This document shows positions 46,192 to 55,429 of a stretch of DNA of 64,000 nt, piece by piece. Numbering within the stretch: the stretch's first letter is position 1; every line of letters begins with the position of its first letter. The DNA lies in the NCBI GenBank assembly GCA_963709185.1, contig CAVPVQ010000022.1, positions 682,001 through 746,000 of the forward strand. Direction: 5' to 3'. Origin of the DNA: Roseiarcus sp963709185. Lineage in GTDB: Bacteria > Pseudomonadota > Alphaproteobacteria > Rhizobiales > Beijerinckiaceae. The notes below the pieces were generated by a model. It was not told where the DNA came from and ran no database searches. It saw only the letters and a program-made list of their open reading frames with translations. Both the position numbers and the translations under genes were made by a program.

Positions 46192-47598
46192 CTAGGTCTC
46201 CGGCAAAGCCTCGGCGAGCGCGGCGATCGCCTGCGTGAAGCAGCCGAGCGGCGCGTGCGTGATGCCGGCGCCGATCTGGCCGACGCCGGCCTCGCGATGC
46301 GCGATGCCGGTGTTGATGACCGGCAGGATTCCCGTATCGACCACCTTGCGGGCGTCGATGCCGGCCGGCGCGCCGCCGAAATTCGTGGCGGGAAGCGTGA
46401 AGGCGCTGTTCTGCCCGAGCGTGATGTGGCCCATGGCGATCGTGTTGGCGATCGCGTCGTCCGGCGTGCCGCCGACGAAATTGGCGATCGCCGGCGCCGC
46501 CGCCATCGCAAAGCCGCCGAGCCCTGCGGTCTCGGTGATCGCGCTGTCGCCGAGGTCCGGCGCAGCGTCGGCGATCGAATAGCCGGGGAAATAGAGGCCA
46601 TCGACCACCGGGGCCGGGCTGGTGAACCAGCGGTCGCCGGTCCCGGCGAGCTGGACGCCGAAGTCGACGCCGTTGCGCGCCATCGCGACGACCATGCTGC
46701 TGCCTGGGCGTCCCCGCGCCGCATCGAGCATCGCCTTGCACGCCGCCATCGAGATGTTGAGAAAGAAGTGATCGTTTCTGGCGATGAAGCCGATGGCGGC
46801 GGCGACGTCGTCGCGGCTGGCCCTCGAGCGCAGCATCGCCGGGGCGAGGCGCCTGAGCAGCAGCGAAGTCGCGGCCGCGTTGCGGTTGTGGACCTCATCG
46901 CCCATATGCAGCGCCTGTGCGATCAGCGGCTTCACCTCGATCGGCCCGGTCTCGATGAGCGTCTGTTCGAGCGTCGTGCGCAGCACGCCGGCCATCCATT
47001 TCAGCCGATCGATGACTTCTGCATTGTTGGCGCCGAAGCGCAGCACCTTGCCGAGACCTTCGTTGAGATTGCAGAACGTCAAATGGCCGCTCGCCGCCTC
47101 GCGCACGATCCACACCGGCATCGACGGGCTGATGACGCCGGCCATCGGACCGACCGCGCCGTGATGGTGGCAGGGCTCGAACGCGACGGCGCCGCTCTCA
47201 GCCAGCGTGCGCGCCTTCTCGGCGTCGGGCGCCCAGCCCTCGAACAGGATCGCGCCGATGATCGCCCCCTGCATCGGACCGCACATGCGCTCCCAGGCGA
47301 TCGGCGGCCCCGAATGGAGAATGAGGCGCGGGCGCATGGTCGGAATCGATTCGTCGGCGGTTCCAATTCCCGTGAGCACCGGCTGCGCCGCGAGATAGGC
47401 GGCGTACGCCGTGCGATTCGCCGCCTCGACGGCCGGGTCGTTGACGAGCCGCGCAAGCGCGCGCCCGATGGCGCGATCGCCGCCGGCCGGCGGCGCCCAT
47501 TCGATCTGCGTGACCGCGCCGCCGGCCTCAGCGATCGCGTCGCGGAACGAGGCGATGCCGATGTTGAGCACTCCGGGCGCCTGGTGGAAGAGATCCAT
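46192..47598 (-). CDS. DUF1116 protein, AllG/YlbE-like carbamoyltransferase subunit
   Basis: A 468-residue DUF1116 protein (GPPIAWERMCGPMQGA, CHHHGAVGPMAGVISPSMP). E. coli YlbE, now AllG, is one of three subunits of oxamate carbamoyltransferase, which moves a carbamoyl group from oxalurate to phosphate, giving carbamoyl phosphate and oxamate. The gene lies 3 bp after the AllF-like gene and 26 bp before carbamate kinase, so one transcript is likely. The actual carbamoyl donor in this organism is unknown. Confidence 0.82.
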   Translation of the reverse strand: MDLFHQAPGVLNIGIASFRDAIAEAGGAVTQIEWAPPAGGDRAIGRALARLVNDPAVEAANRTAYAAYLAAQPVLTGIGTADESIPTMRPRLILHSGPPIAWERMCGPMQGAIIGAILFEGWAPDAEKARTLAESGAVAFEPCHHHGAVGPMAGVISPSMPVWIVREAASGHLTFCNLNEGLGKVLRFGANNAEVIDRLKWMAGVLRTTLEQTLIETGPIEVKPLIAQALHMGDEVHNRNAAATSLLLRRLAPAMLRSRASRDDVAAAIGFIARNDHFFLNISMAACKAMLDAARGRPGSSMVVAMARNGVDFGVQLAGTGDRWFTSPAPVVDGLYFPGYSIADAAPDLGDSAITETAGLGGFAMAAAPAIANFVGGTPDDAIANTIAMGHITLGQNSAFTLPATNFGGAPAGIDARKVVDTGILPVINTGIAHREAGVGQIGAGITHAPLGCFTQAIAALAEALPET

Positions 47599-47601
47599 GG
47601 G

Positions 47602-49176
47602 TCAGGCGCTTTCCATCCTGGACGCGCCGGCTTCCTCGCCGCGCGCCCGCTCCGCGATTCGCGCGGCCAATCGAACCGCCTGCGCGTTGCTGGCGGTCAG
47701 CGTCATGCCGGCTTCGCGCAGCCTCGCCTCCTGTCCGGAGAGCGATTGCGGATCGGCTGGCGTGCCGCAGACGAAGCCGACGACGCAGAGGTTGCGCCCC
47801 GCCTCGGCCGCCCGGGCGATCGCCTCACGCACGACCGGGGCGATCTCGGCCGCCGGGTCGGGATGCGCGCCATAGCCGAGCACCACGTCGAGCAGGATGA
47901 CCGCGGTCCCGGGATCGCGCGCCTCATTGAGGATGCGTTCGTCGCGCAGACGATGGTCGATCATTGGATGCGGCCGGCCGCGCGTGAACACGTCGTCGCC
48001 GAGATCAACAAGCGTATGGGCGCGGCTCTTCCACACATCGTCCAGCGCCCTGGCGCGGCCGACCGGCGTGTTGGAATAGATGTCCTGCAGCGTCTCGCCG
48101 AGCAGCAAGGTCGCCTCGTAACAGAACGTGCCGCCGCTATAGAGGCCGCGGATGTATCGTTGGCTCGCGGCCAGACGGGGCGGATCAAACGGCGTCAAGG
48201 GGAGCGTCAGGGAGTTCGGCGCCTCGCCCCGGGAGAGGGCGACGGCGGCGAGCGCCGCATCCTCGAGGGTTTTGGCGGGCGTCAGCCGCGCTCCGCTGAT
48301 CGTTTGCGGGTCGGAGCCGAGGAAGTTCACGACCACCGGCTTGCCGGCGTCGCGCGCGGCGGCGAGCACCGCGGCGGCGACTTCCGGGGCGGGGGGCTTC
48401 GAAATCAGCGCGATGACGCGAGTGGTCTCGTCTTCGGCGAGCGCCTGCAAGCCTTGCAAGAAACTGATTCCGCCGACGGCGCGGCTGAGATCGTGGCCCC
48501 CCGTGCCGATCGCCTGGCTGATTCCGCCGCCCATCCGGTCGATCAGGCAGGTGACCTGCTGCAGCCCGGTGCCGGACGCCGCGACCACGCCGATGTCGCC
48601 CCGGCGCACGACATTGGCGAAGCCCAGCGGCAGGCCGCCGATGATCGCGGTGCCGCAGTCCGGCCCCATGACGATCAGGTCATGGGCGCGGGCGTAGCGT
48701 TTCAGCGCGATCTCGTCCTCGACCGCCACATTGTCGCTGAACATCATCACATTGAGGCCGAGGCGCAGCGCCTTCATCGCCTCGGCGGCGGCATAGTCGC
48801 CGGGCGTCGAGATGAGCGCGAGATTGGCGGCCGGCATTTCCTCGAGCCCCATTTCGAGGCTGCGCGGCGGCTCGCGTCGCGGTCCGCCGGCGGCGCCGGA
48901 TGATGACTTGCGATCGAACGTCTTCTCGGCTTCGACGATCGCGGCGGCGAGCGCCGCGTCCTCCTCTCCTTCGAGCGCGATCAGCAGATCGTTGGGGCCG
49001 GCCTCGACCGCGCCGGCGAGCAATCCCGCTTCGCGCAGCAGCGCGAGATTGGCGTCCGACGCCATGACCGCCGAGGCCTGACGCACGCCCGGCGTCTTGC
49101 CGATGGTCGCCGACATCTGCATCAGCGCGACCGAATCCCGGTAGAAGTTGCGGATGATCTTTGTGGCGCTCGCCAT
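47602..49176 (-). CDS. FdrA/AllF-like carbamoyltransferase subunit
   Basis: A 524-residue FdrA-family protein with a succinyl-CoA-synthetase-like fold. MGPDCGTAIIGG and ASGTGLQQVTCLIDRMGGGISQAIGTGG correspond to the CoA-ligase-like nucleotide/phosphate loops. E. coli FdrA is AllF, a subunit of oxamate carbamoyltransferase. ATG 49176 begins MASATKIIRNFYRDSVALMQ, the usual start. It is the first gene of a fdrA-DUF1116-carbamate kinase-amtB unit, divergent from the allophanate hydrolase operon. Confidence 0.83.
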   Translation of the reverse strand: MASATKIIRNFYRDSVALMQMSATIGKTPGVRQASAVMASDANLALLREAGLLAGAVEAGPNDLLIALEGEEDAALAAAIVEAEKTFDRKSSSGAAGGPRREPPRSLEMGLEEMPAANLALISTPGDYAAAEAMKALRLGLNVMMFSDNVAVEDEIALKRYARAHDLIVMGPDCGTAIIGGLPLGFANVVRRGDIGVVAASGTGLQQVTCLIDRMGGGISQAIGTGGHDLSRAVGGISFLQGLQALAEDETTRVIALISKPPAPEVAAAVLAAARDAGKPVVVNFLGSDPQTISGARLTPAKTLEDAALAAVALSRGEAPNSLTLPLTPFDPPRLAASQRYIRGLYSGGTFCYEATLLLGETLQDIYSNTPVGRARALDDVWKSRAHTLVDLGDDVFTRGRPHPMIDHRLRDERILNEARDPGTAVILLDVVLGYGAHPDPAAEIAPVVREAIARAAEAGRNLCVVGFVCGTPADPQSLSGQEARLREAGMTLTASNAQAVRLAARIAERARGEEAGASRMESA

Positions 49177-49202
49177 TCAGCGTCTCCCGCGCGCGCCGGG
49201 GG

Positions 49203-49227
49203 CGTCAGCGCTGCGCGAGCGCTGACG
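49203..49227. repeat. Perfect inverted repeat upstream of the AllF-like gene
   Basis: Two 10-base arms, CGTCAGCGCT and AGCGCTGACG, separated by GCGCG. It lies 27 bp upstream of the minus-strand start at 49176 and could be an operator or an RNA hairpin in the leader. Confidence 0.6.
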
Positions 49228-49382
49228 ATTCCAGGCTTGTCCGACGGTCCGAACCGCGCACCATTCGAAGACGCCCCGATGAATGTTTGGATCGAAGGCC
49301 CGCCGCCGGGCGGCGACCGCGTTCGCGTTATCACAACATTTGAAGGGCTGTCGCATTTTTGAAGTGGCGTCCCGAATGCAGT

Positions 49383-49394
49383 TATGTATACTAA
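49383..49394. promoter_or_regulatory. Candidate GntR operator in the divergent fdrA/atzF promoter region
   Basis: TATGTATACTAA contains the GTATAC palindrome typical of FadR-subfamily GntR sites. A related element (GTTGTATGCG on the minus strand, 55307-55316) lies about 40 bp upstream of the GntR gene itself, suggesting a shared regulator. AAGGAGG ahead of atzF lies about 30 bp downstream. Confidence 0.4.
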
Positions 49395-49449
49395 ATCGAA
49401 TGCAAGCCCGACTGCAAGCCCTAAGGAGGCGCCGAGTTGGCCATGAACG

Positions 49450-51298
49450 GTGAATTCGAGCGAGTCGCGCGGGCAGGGACCGTTGGCGAGCGGCAGTAGC
49501 CTGGATCTCGGCGACTCTGGCGAGGCGTTATCAGGACGGGACGCTGACGCCGTCGCGCCTCGTCGACGATATCGTCACGCGCATCGAAGCGCGCGGCGAC
49601 GATCACGTCTGGATCGATCGGCGGTCTCGCGATGATCTGTTGGCGTCCGCGCGCGGCCTCGAAGCGCAGGGTCTCGCCGGCAAGCCGCTGTATGGCGTGC
49701 CCTTTGCGATCAAGGACAACATCGACCTCGCGGGCTCTCCGACGACCGCCGCGTGCCCGGAATTCTCTTATGTCGGGCGGGAGTCGGCGCATGTCGTTCA
49801 GCGTTTGATCGATGCGGGCGCCATCGCAATCGGCAAGACCAATCTCGATCAGTTCGCCACCGGTCTCAACGGCACGCGCTCGCCGTATGGCGCGCCGGCG
49901 AGCGCGCTGGCGGCGGAACGCATTTCCGGCGGATCGAGCTCCGGCTCGGCGGTCGCGGTCGCCGCCGGCCTCGTCAGTTTTTCGCTCGGCACCGACACCG
50001 CGGGATCGGGCCGCGTGCCGGCGGCTTTCAACAATCTCATCGGTCTCAAGCCGACCCGCGGCCTGCTCAGCACGCGCGGCGTCGTGCCGGCCTGTCGGTC
50101 GCTCGATTGCGTATCGATCTTCACGCTCACCGCCGACGATGCGCGCGACGTGCTCGCCGTCGCGAAGGGCTTCGACGCGGCCGATCCCTTTTCGCGCCGC
50201 GAGGGCGCGATGGCTGGCCGCCCTTGCCCGCGCGATGTCAAAGGCGCGCGATTTGGCGCGCCGCGCCCCGGTCAACTCGAATATTTCGGCAATGCGGAGG
50301 GCGAGCGGCTGTTCGGCGCGATGTTGCGGCGGATCGAGCGGCTCGGCGGCGAGCTTGTCGAGATCGACTTTGCGCCGTTCCTCGAGACTGCGCGCCTGCT
50401 CTACGACGGACCGTGGATCGCGGAACGTTACGTTGCGATCCGCGAATTCTTCGATCGACGCCCGGAAGCGCTGCATCCGATCACCCGTGCGATCATCGGC
50501 GGTGGAGCAAAGCCGCTCGCCGCCGACGCCTTCGCCGCGTACTACCGCCTGAAGGAGTTGCAGCGCCTGGTCGAGCCGGTATGGCGCTCGATCGATGTGC
50601 TGGTCACGCCGACCGCCGGCCGTCACTACACGATCGCCGAAATGCTGGCCGACCCGATCAGGCTGAATTCCAACCTCGGCTATTACACGAATTTCATGAA
50701 TCTGCTCGACCTCGCCGCCATCGCATTGCCGGCCGGGATGCAGCAGGACGGGTTGGCGTTCGGCGTGACGCTGGCGGCGCCGGCGTGGAGCGACGCGGCG
50801 CTTTGCGCCCTCGCCGACGGCCTGCACCGCGACCAGCATCTCACGCTTGGCGCGCTGGGTCATGCGTTGCCGCCGCCGCGGCCGGCGGCCGGCGGGGCGC
50901 CGAGCGACATGGTGCGCGTCGCCGTCTGCGGGGCGCACATGTCCGGTCTGCCGCTCAACCATCAGCTCACCGAACGCGGCGGCCGCCTGCATCGCCGCTG
51001 CCGCACCGCGGCCCGCTATCGCATGTTCGCGCTGCCGGGCGGCCCGCCGGCGCGTCCGGGCCTGCTGCGCGTCGACGACGGCGGGGCGATCGAGGTCGAG
51101 GTCTGGGAACTGCCGACGGCGTCCTTCGGCAGCTTCGTCGCCGCGATTCCCGGTCCATTGGGCATCGGCGCGCTCGAGATGGACGATGGCGAGCAGGTCA
51201 AAGGCTTCCTGTGCGAGGCCTATGCGACGAAGACGGCTCGCGACATCACCGATCTCGGCGGCTGGCGCCGCTATCTCATGGCCGGGCAAACCGTGTGA
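49450..51298 (+). CDS. atzF: Allophanate hydrolase (AtzF-like) with an apparent frameshift near its 5' end
   Basis: Amidase-signature enzyme plus C-terminal domain, splitting allophanate to NH3 and CO2. The amidase part has KDNIDLAGSPT (catalytic Lys), SGGSSSGSAVAVA and GTDTAGSGRVPAAF (Ser triad); the C-terminal AtzF/DUR1-like domain runs from about VAVCGAHMSGLPLN to the end. The main open frame has its first start codon at TTG 49640, but family similarity begins earlier: SATLARRYQDGTLTPSRLVDD is readable from about 49508. It joins an upstream frame (GTG 49450, ASGSSLDL) after skipping one base near 49510. So either one base is wrong or the N-terminal ~60 residues are lost. Eight bp precede the next gene. 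Confidence 0.85.
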
Positions 51299-51305
51299 GG
51301 GAACC

Positions 51306-51986
51306 ATGTCCACAGTTCGCGCCGAACCTTATGAATTCGAGTTCCAGCCGTCGAGCGTCGCCCTGCTGATCATCGACATGCAGCGTGACTTCGTCGATCC
51401 CGGCGGGTTTGGAGAAGCGCTGGGCAACGATGTTTCGCTGTTGCGCAAGGCGGTGCCGCCGACCATTCGCGTGCTGAACGCGGCGCGCCAGGCCGGCGTC
51501 CTGGTCATCCATACCCGCGAAGGCCATCGCCCCGATCTCGCCGACCTGCCGCCGGCCAAGAAGGCGCGCGGCCGGCTGGCGGCGGGCATCGGCGATCCCG
51601 GCCCGATGGGGCGCATTCTGGTTCGCGGCGAACATGGCCACGACATCATCGACGAGTTGAAGCCGCGCGACGGCGAGCCGGTGGTCGACAAGCCGGGCAA
51701 GGGCGCCTTCTACGCCACCGACCTCGACGCCATTCTCAAGAGTCGCGGCGTCAAGCAGCTCATCGTCTGCGGCGTCACCACCGAAGTATGCGTCTCGACG
51801 ACGGTGCGGGAAGCCAACGACCGTGGCTACGACTGCCTCGTCCTCGAAGACTGCGTCGCTTCTTATTTCCCGGAGTTCCAGAAGTCGGCGCTGGACATGG
51901 TCAAGGCGCAGGGCGGCATCTTCGGTTGGGTCGGCGTCTCGGCCGATCTGCTGCCCGCGCTTGAATCGAAGGCTGAGGCCGCCTGA
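51306..51986 (+). CDS. Isochorismatase-fold cysteine hydrolase, biuret-amidohydrolase-like
   Basis: A 226-residue cysteine hydrolase. The expected triad is visible: D24 in LLIIDMQRDFVD, K129 in VVDKPGKGAF and C162 in VTTEVCVSTT. The sequence type resembles proteins annotated as biuret amidohydrolase (biuret to allophanate and NH3) that sit next to allophanate hydrolase. The upstream neighbour 8 bp away is indeed AtzF, which would consume allophanate. Other amidohydrolase activities on ureides or N-carbamoyl compounds are equally possible from sequence. Confidence 0.78.
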   Translation: MSTVRAEPYEFEFQPSSVALLIIDMQRDFVDPGGFGEALGNDVSLLRKAVPPTIRVLNAARQAGVLVIHTREGHRPDLADLPPAKKARGRLAAGIGDPGPMGRILVRGEHGHDIIDELKPRDGEPVVDKPGKGAFYATDLDAILKSRGVKQLIVCGVTTEVCVSTTVREANDRGYDCLVLEDCVASYFPEFQKSALDMVKAQGGIFGWVGVSADLLPALESKAEAA

Positions 51987-52051
51987 GGAACAAAGAGCGA
52001 TTTGATGCGGACGGATCACAAGATCGCGCCGCGAGAGAAGGGGGAACGCCA

Positions 52052-53632
52052 ATGACAATGCAACGGGAAGCCGCAAATCCGATTCGCTGGTGGGTGCCGG
52101 GCGACTGGAATGGATTTTTCGGGCTGTTCACCAATGTGGTGCTCAATGTCATCGTGTTGACGGGGCTCTGCCTCGGCGTCATCAAGCTGCCGGGCGATAT
52201 CGTTTTCGGCCGCATCCTGCCGGCGCTCGGCATCGCGCTCCCGCTCGGCAACCTCTACTACGCCTATCTCGCCTATCGGCTCGCCAAGACCGAGAACCGC
52301 AGCGACGTGACGGCGATGCCGTACGGCCCGAGCGTGCCGCACATGTTCATCGTCGTGTTCGTGATCATGCTGCCGGTGTATCTGAAGACCAACAACGCGG
52401 TGATGGCCTGGCAGGCTGGCCTGGCCTGGGCGTTCATCATCGGAATCATCGTGCTGATCGGCGCCTTCATCGGCCCGACGATCCGGCGCCTGACGCCGCG
52501 CGCGGCGATGCTGGGCACGCTCGCCGGCATCTCGATCGCGTTCATCTCGCTGCGGCCCGCCTTCCAGATGTGGGAGGTTCCATGGATCTCGTTCATCTCG
52601 TTCGGCATCGTGCTGATGACCTGGACCGCCAACGTCCGCCTTCCCGGCGGCATTCCGGGCGGCCTCGCCGCCGTGCTCGTCGGCACGGTCATCGCTTGGA
52701 TCGCCGCGGTGTTCGGATGGACCAACATCGTCACCGGCGCCCAGGTGACGGCGTCGTTCGCGCAGTTCGGCCTGCATCTGCCGACCCCGAGCGTCGATGT
52801 CGTCACCGGCCTCGCCAATATCGCGCCGCTGCTGGTCACCGCCATTCCGCTCGGCATCTATAATTTCACCGAAGGCATGAACAACGTCGAAAGCGCGTCG
52901 GCGGCGGGCGACAGCTACAATCTGCGCCACATCCTGCTCGCCGACGGCATCGGAGCGGTCGTCGGCTCGCTGCTCGGCAGCCCGTTCCCGCCGGCGGTCT
53001 ATATCGGCCATCCCGGATGGAAGTCGGTGGGCGGCCGCATCGGCTATTCCCTCGCCACCGGCGTGGTGATCGCGATCGTCTGCTTCCTCGGACTGACCGC
53101 GCTGCTGCTCGCGGTGGTGCCGCTCGTCGCGATCCTGCCGATCCTGCTCTACATCGGCCTGGTTATCGGCGCGCAAGCCTTCCAGGCGGTGCCCTCTCGG
53201 CATGCGCCGGCGGTGGTGCTGGCGCTGATCCCGAACATCGCCGCCTGGGGCCAGACCCAGATCGACGGGGCGCTCAACGCGGCGGGAACCAGCGCCTCGG
53301 CGCTTGGCATGGGCAAGCTGATGGACACCGGCGTCGTCTATCACGGGATGCAGCTGCTCGGCGGCGGGGCGGTCCTCGGCGGCTTGATGCTCGGCGCCAT
53401 CGCCGTGTTCATCATCGACCGGGAGTTCACCAAGGCGGCCGCTTATTCCGCCGCTGCCGCGGTGCTGGCGTTCTTCGGCTTCATTCACGGCGTCCAGCTC
53501 GATTGGGCGGCCTCGCCGATGGTCGCGCTCGGCTATCTCCTGCTCGCCGGGATATGCATGGCCGCCGCGATGCGCGAGGAGAACACTCAAACCGACTCCG
53601 AGAAGGCGGCGGCCGCCGCGCAGCGGGCCTAG
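52052..53632 (+). CDS. NCS2/AzgA-like nucleobase-type permease
   Basis: A 526-residue inner-membrane permease with about 12-14 helices, resembling purine/pyrimidine and xanthine/uracil permeases (GNLYYAYLAYRLAKTENRSDVTAMPYG, LGIYNFTEGMNNVESASAAGD). The family imports planar cyclic ureides and nucleobases. It follows the cysteine hydrolase by 65 bp with a GGGGGAA ribosome-binding site, so it is probably the importer for the substrate of this cluster. It is convergent with the DUF2877 gene; a short GC hairpin (GCGCC-GCGA-GGCGC) lies between them at 53651-53664. Confidence 0.82.
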   Translation: MTMQREAANPIRWWVPGDWNGFFGLFTNVVLNVIVLTGLCLGVIKLPGDIVFGRILPALGIALPLGNLYYAYLAYRLAKTENRSDVTAMPYGPSVPHMFIVVFVIMLPVYLKTNNAVMAWQAGLAWAFIIGIIVLIGAFIGPTIRRLTPRAAMLGTLAGISIAFISLRPAFQMWEVPWISFISFGIVLMTWTANVRLPGGIPGGLAAVLVGTVIAWIAAVFGWTNIVTGAQVTASFAQFGLHLPTPSVDVVTGLANIAPLLVTAIPLGIYNFTEGMNNVESASAAGDSYNLRHILLADGIGAVVGSLLGSPFPPAVYIGHPGWKSVGGRIGYSLATGVVIAIVCFLGLTALLLAVVPLVAILPILLYIGLVIGAQAFQAVPSRHAPAVVLALIPNIAAWGQTQIDGALNAAGTSASALGMGKLMDTGVVYHGMQLLGGGAVLGGLMLGAIAVFIIDREFTKAAAYSAAAAVLAFFGFIHGVQLDWAASPMVALGYLLLAGICMAAAMREENTQTDSEKAAAAAQRA

Positions 53633-53691
53633 CGAGACAGGCTGCGAGGGGCGCCGCGAGGCGCTTCCTCTCCCGCTCGAGCCCACGAAGT

Positions 53692-54564
53692 CTAGCGTCG
53701 CTCCAGCCTGTCGGCGGGGGCGGTGCCGGCCCAGCAGGCGCACGCGTCAAGGAATCCGAGCAGGCCGCAGGCTCCCGAACTGTGACCGACGGCGAGTGCG
53801 CGCGCCGCGGCGCGGCGGAGCGCGGCGTCGAGCGATCCGGTTGCGATCGCGTCGGCAACATCGAAAAGCCGTTCCGACACCTCGCCATCGAAGGACGCTT
53901 CGAGATAGACGCGGCTGACGGCGCCGGTCGGCAACGCGGATCGCATCAGTCGCTCGCGCAGCGCGGCGAGAAAGGCGACTCGCGCCACATCCCTCCCGGC
54001 GCAGGTCCAGAGGCCGGCGAAATAGCCGACGAGGTAGTCGTCGCCCGCTGGCGTCACGCCCTCGCCGAGGCCGACCAGAGCCGACATGGCGTCGCCGGCG
54101 GCGGCGACATCGAACGCTCGCGTCGCGCTGTTGAGAGCGCCCAAGCGCGCGCCGGCGATGCGGACCAGTGCCTCGCCGCGACCATCCTGCCGGAGCGCCG
54201 CGCGGGCGATCTCCAGCGCTTGCGTGACCGCTTCGCGCGCGCCGTCGAGGCTGAGATCGCCGAGGCGTGACCGCCAGGGCGTCGCGGGCCGCAGGTCGAT
54301 CGACAGCGCGCCGCCGCCGATCCGCAATATCCCGCCGCGCGCGGCGATATCGGCGCCCCTGGCGACAATTCCGTGGAATGTGAATTCCGGCGGCGCGTCG
54401 AGCGTGATGCCTCGCGGCAGGCGGCCAATCTCCAGCGTGGCGAGCGTCAGCGGGCTCTCATCAACGAGTGAAATCACGCAGACGCGCCGATGGACCGCCG
54501 CGATCGCGCCGGCGAAATCCCCGGCGGGCGCGCCGGCGCCGGTCGAGAGGGCCGCAAAGCGCAT
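53692..54564 (-). CDS. DUF2877 protein, AllH/YlbF-like carbamoyltransferase subunit
   Basis: A 290-residue DUF2877 protein (LVGLGEGVTPAGDDYLVGYFAGL is the family signature). E. coli YlbF, now AllH, is the third subunit of oxamate carbamoyltransferase with AllF and AllG. Here it is separated from fdrA and DUF1116 by the divergent atzF operon and is cotranscribed with the GntR regulator (21 bp), which links regulator and pathway. Confidence 0.8.
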   Translation of the reverse strand: MRFAALSTGAGAPAGDFAGAIAAVHRRVCVISLVDESPLTLATLEIGRLPRGITLDAPPEFTFHGIVARGADIAARGGILRIGGGALSIDLRPATPWRSRLGDLSLDGAREAVTQALEIARAALRQDGRGEALVRIAGARLGALNSATRAFDVAAAGDAMSALVGLGEGVTPAGDDYLVGYFAGLWTCAGRDVARVAFLAALRERLMRSALPTGAVSRVYLEASFDGEVSERLFDVADAIATGSLDAALRRAAARALAVGHSSGACGLLGFLDACACWAGTAPADRLERR

Positions 54565-54585
54565 GGGACAGCTCCCGCGCCGACA

Positions 54586-55269
54586 TCACTGACTGAAGGC
54601 GCGCGCGAGCGCCTCCTTGATCGACTTGCCGACGATGTTGCGGCCGTCGCCGATGTTTCGTCGCATCGCTTCGCGCGCGCCGGCGGCGTCTCGCGCGCCG
54701 ATGCGCTCCAGAATATCGAGATGCTGGGCGCAGGTGTTCTTGACGCGATCGGCAGCCTCGAAATCGATCATCCGGAAGACCAGCAGCCGTTCGTTGATCG
54801 ACTTGAGCTGCTCCAGCAGCGTCTCATTGCCAACCAGCGCGCCCAGCGTTTCGTGAAAGCCGGCGTCGAGTTCGGCGAGCTCCTCGACCTTTCGTTTCGG
54901 GCGCCGGCGCACGCCATTCCACGTTTTGGCCATTGCGGCGAGTTCGCTCTCCGGCGCGCCCGCCGTCGCCAGCGTTTCCACCGCGTAGAGCTCGAGCGCG
55001 AGCCTGACGTCGTAGAGTTCCTCCAACTCCTTGACCTTGACCTGCCGGACGGCGTAGCCGCGATTGTCCATGCGGCGCACGAAGCCGTTGGTGGCGAGCA
55101 CCCGCAACGCCTCGCGCACGGGGCTGCGGCTGACCCCGAATTCGCGGCACAGCAGGTCCTCGGTCAGGCGGTGCTCGGGCGGGTAACGCCAGGCGAGAAT
55201 GCGCCCCTTGAGCGTTGCGACGATCGAGGCGCTGAAGGTCGAGGAATCTGGGGCCGCCGCGGCCGTCAT
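54586..55269 (-). CDS. GntR-family transcriptional regulator (FCD/FadR subfamily)
   Basis: A 227-residue regulator. The N-terminal winged helix (about 10-75) includes LTEDLLCREFGVSRSPVREALRVL. The all-helical FCD ligand-binding domain (about 90-215) carries metal-site residues typical of the family (DAGFHETL and later His). It likely senses an organic acid intermediate of the neighbouring catabolic genes. A GTTGTATGCG element about 40 bp upstream resembles the GTATAC site in the fdrA/atzF region, suggesting autoregulation and control of both operons. Confidence 0.85.
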   Translation of the reverse strand: MTAAAAPDSSTFSASIVATLKGRILAWRYPPEHRLTEDLLCREFGVSRSPVREALRVLATNGFVRRMDNRGYAVRQVKVKELEELYDVRLALELYAVETLATAGAPESELAAMAKTWNGVRRRPKRKVEELAELDAGFHETLGALVGNETLLEQLKSINERLLVFRMIDFEAADRVKNTCAQHLDILERIGARDAAGAREAMRRNIGDGRNIVGKSIKEALARAFSQ

Positions 55270-55429
55270 GTCGTCTCCAAAGCGAGTCCGGGTTCGGATT
55301 CATCATCGCATACAACACGATCAACCGGTAGGGCAACCGAATTGGATGCCTCGCGCCGCCCTTGCCTAATCATTGATCGTCAGGCGCCAAATTCGTGGGC
55401 GCCGCCGCATGCCAGGGAGAGGCGGAGGC

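Noticed and set aside
46255..48903. Very long plus-strand open frame opposite the fdrA/DUF1116/carbamate kinase genes (882 codons)
   Set aside because: Composition is Arg/Ala/Asp-rich antisense shadow of clearly conserved minus-strand genes; typical of high-GC DNA.
53651..53664. Short hairpin GCGCC-GCGA-GGCGC between the convergent permease and DUF2877 genes
   Set aside because: Only five base pairs without a clear T-tract on either side; could be chance in GC-rich DNA.
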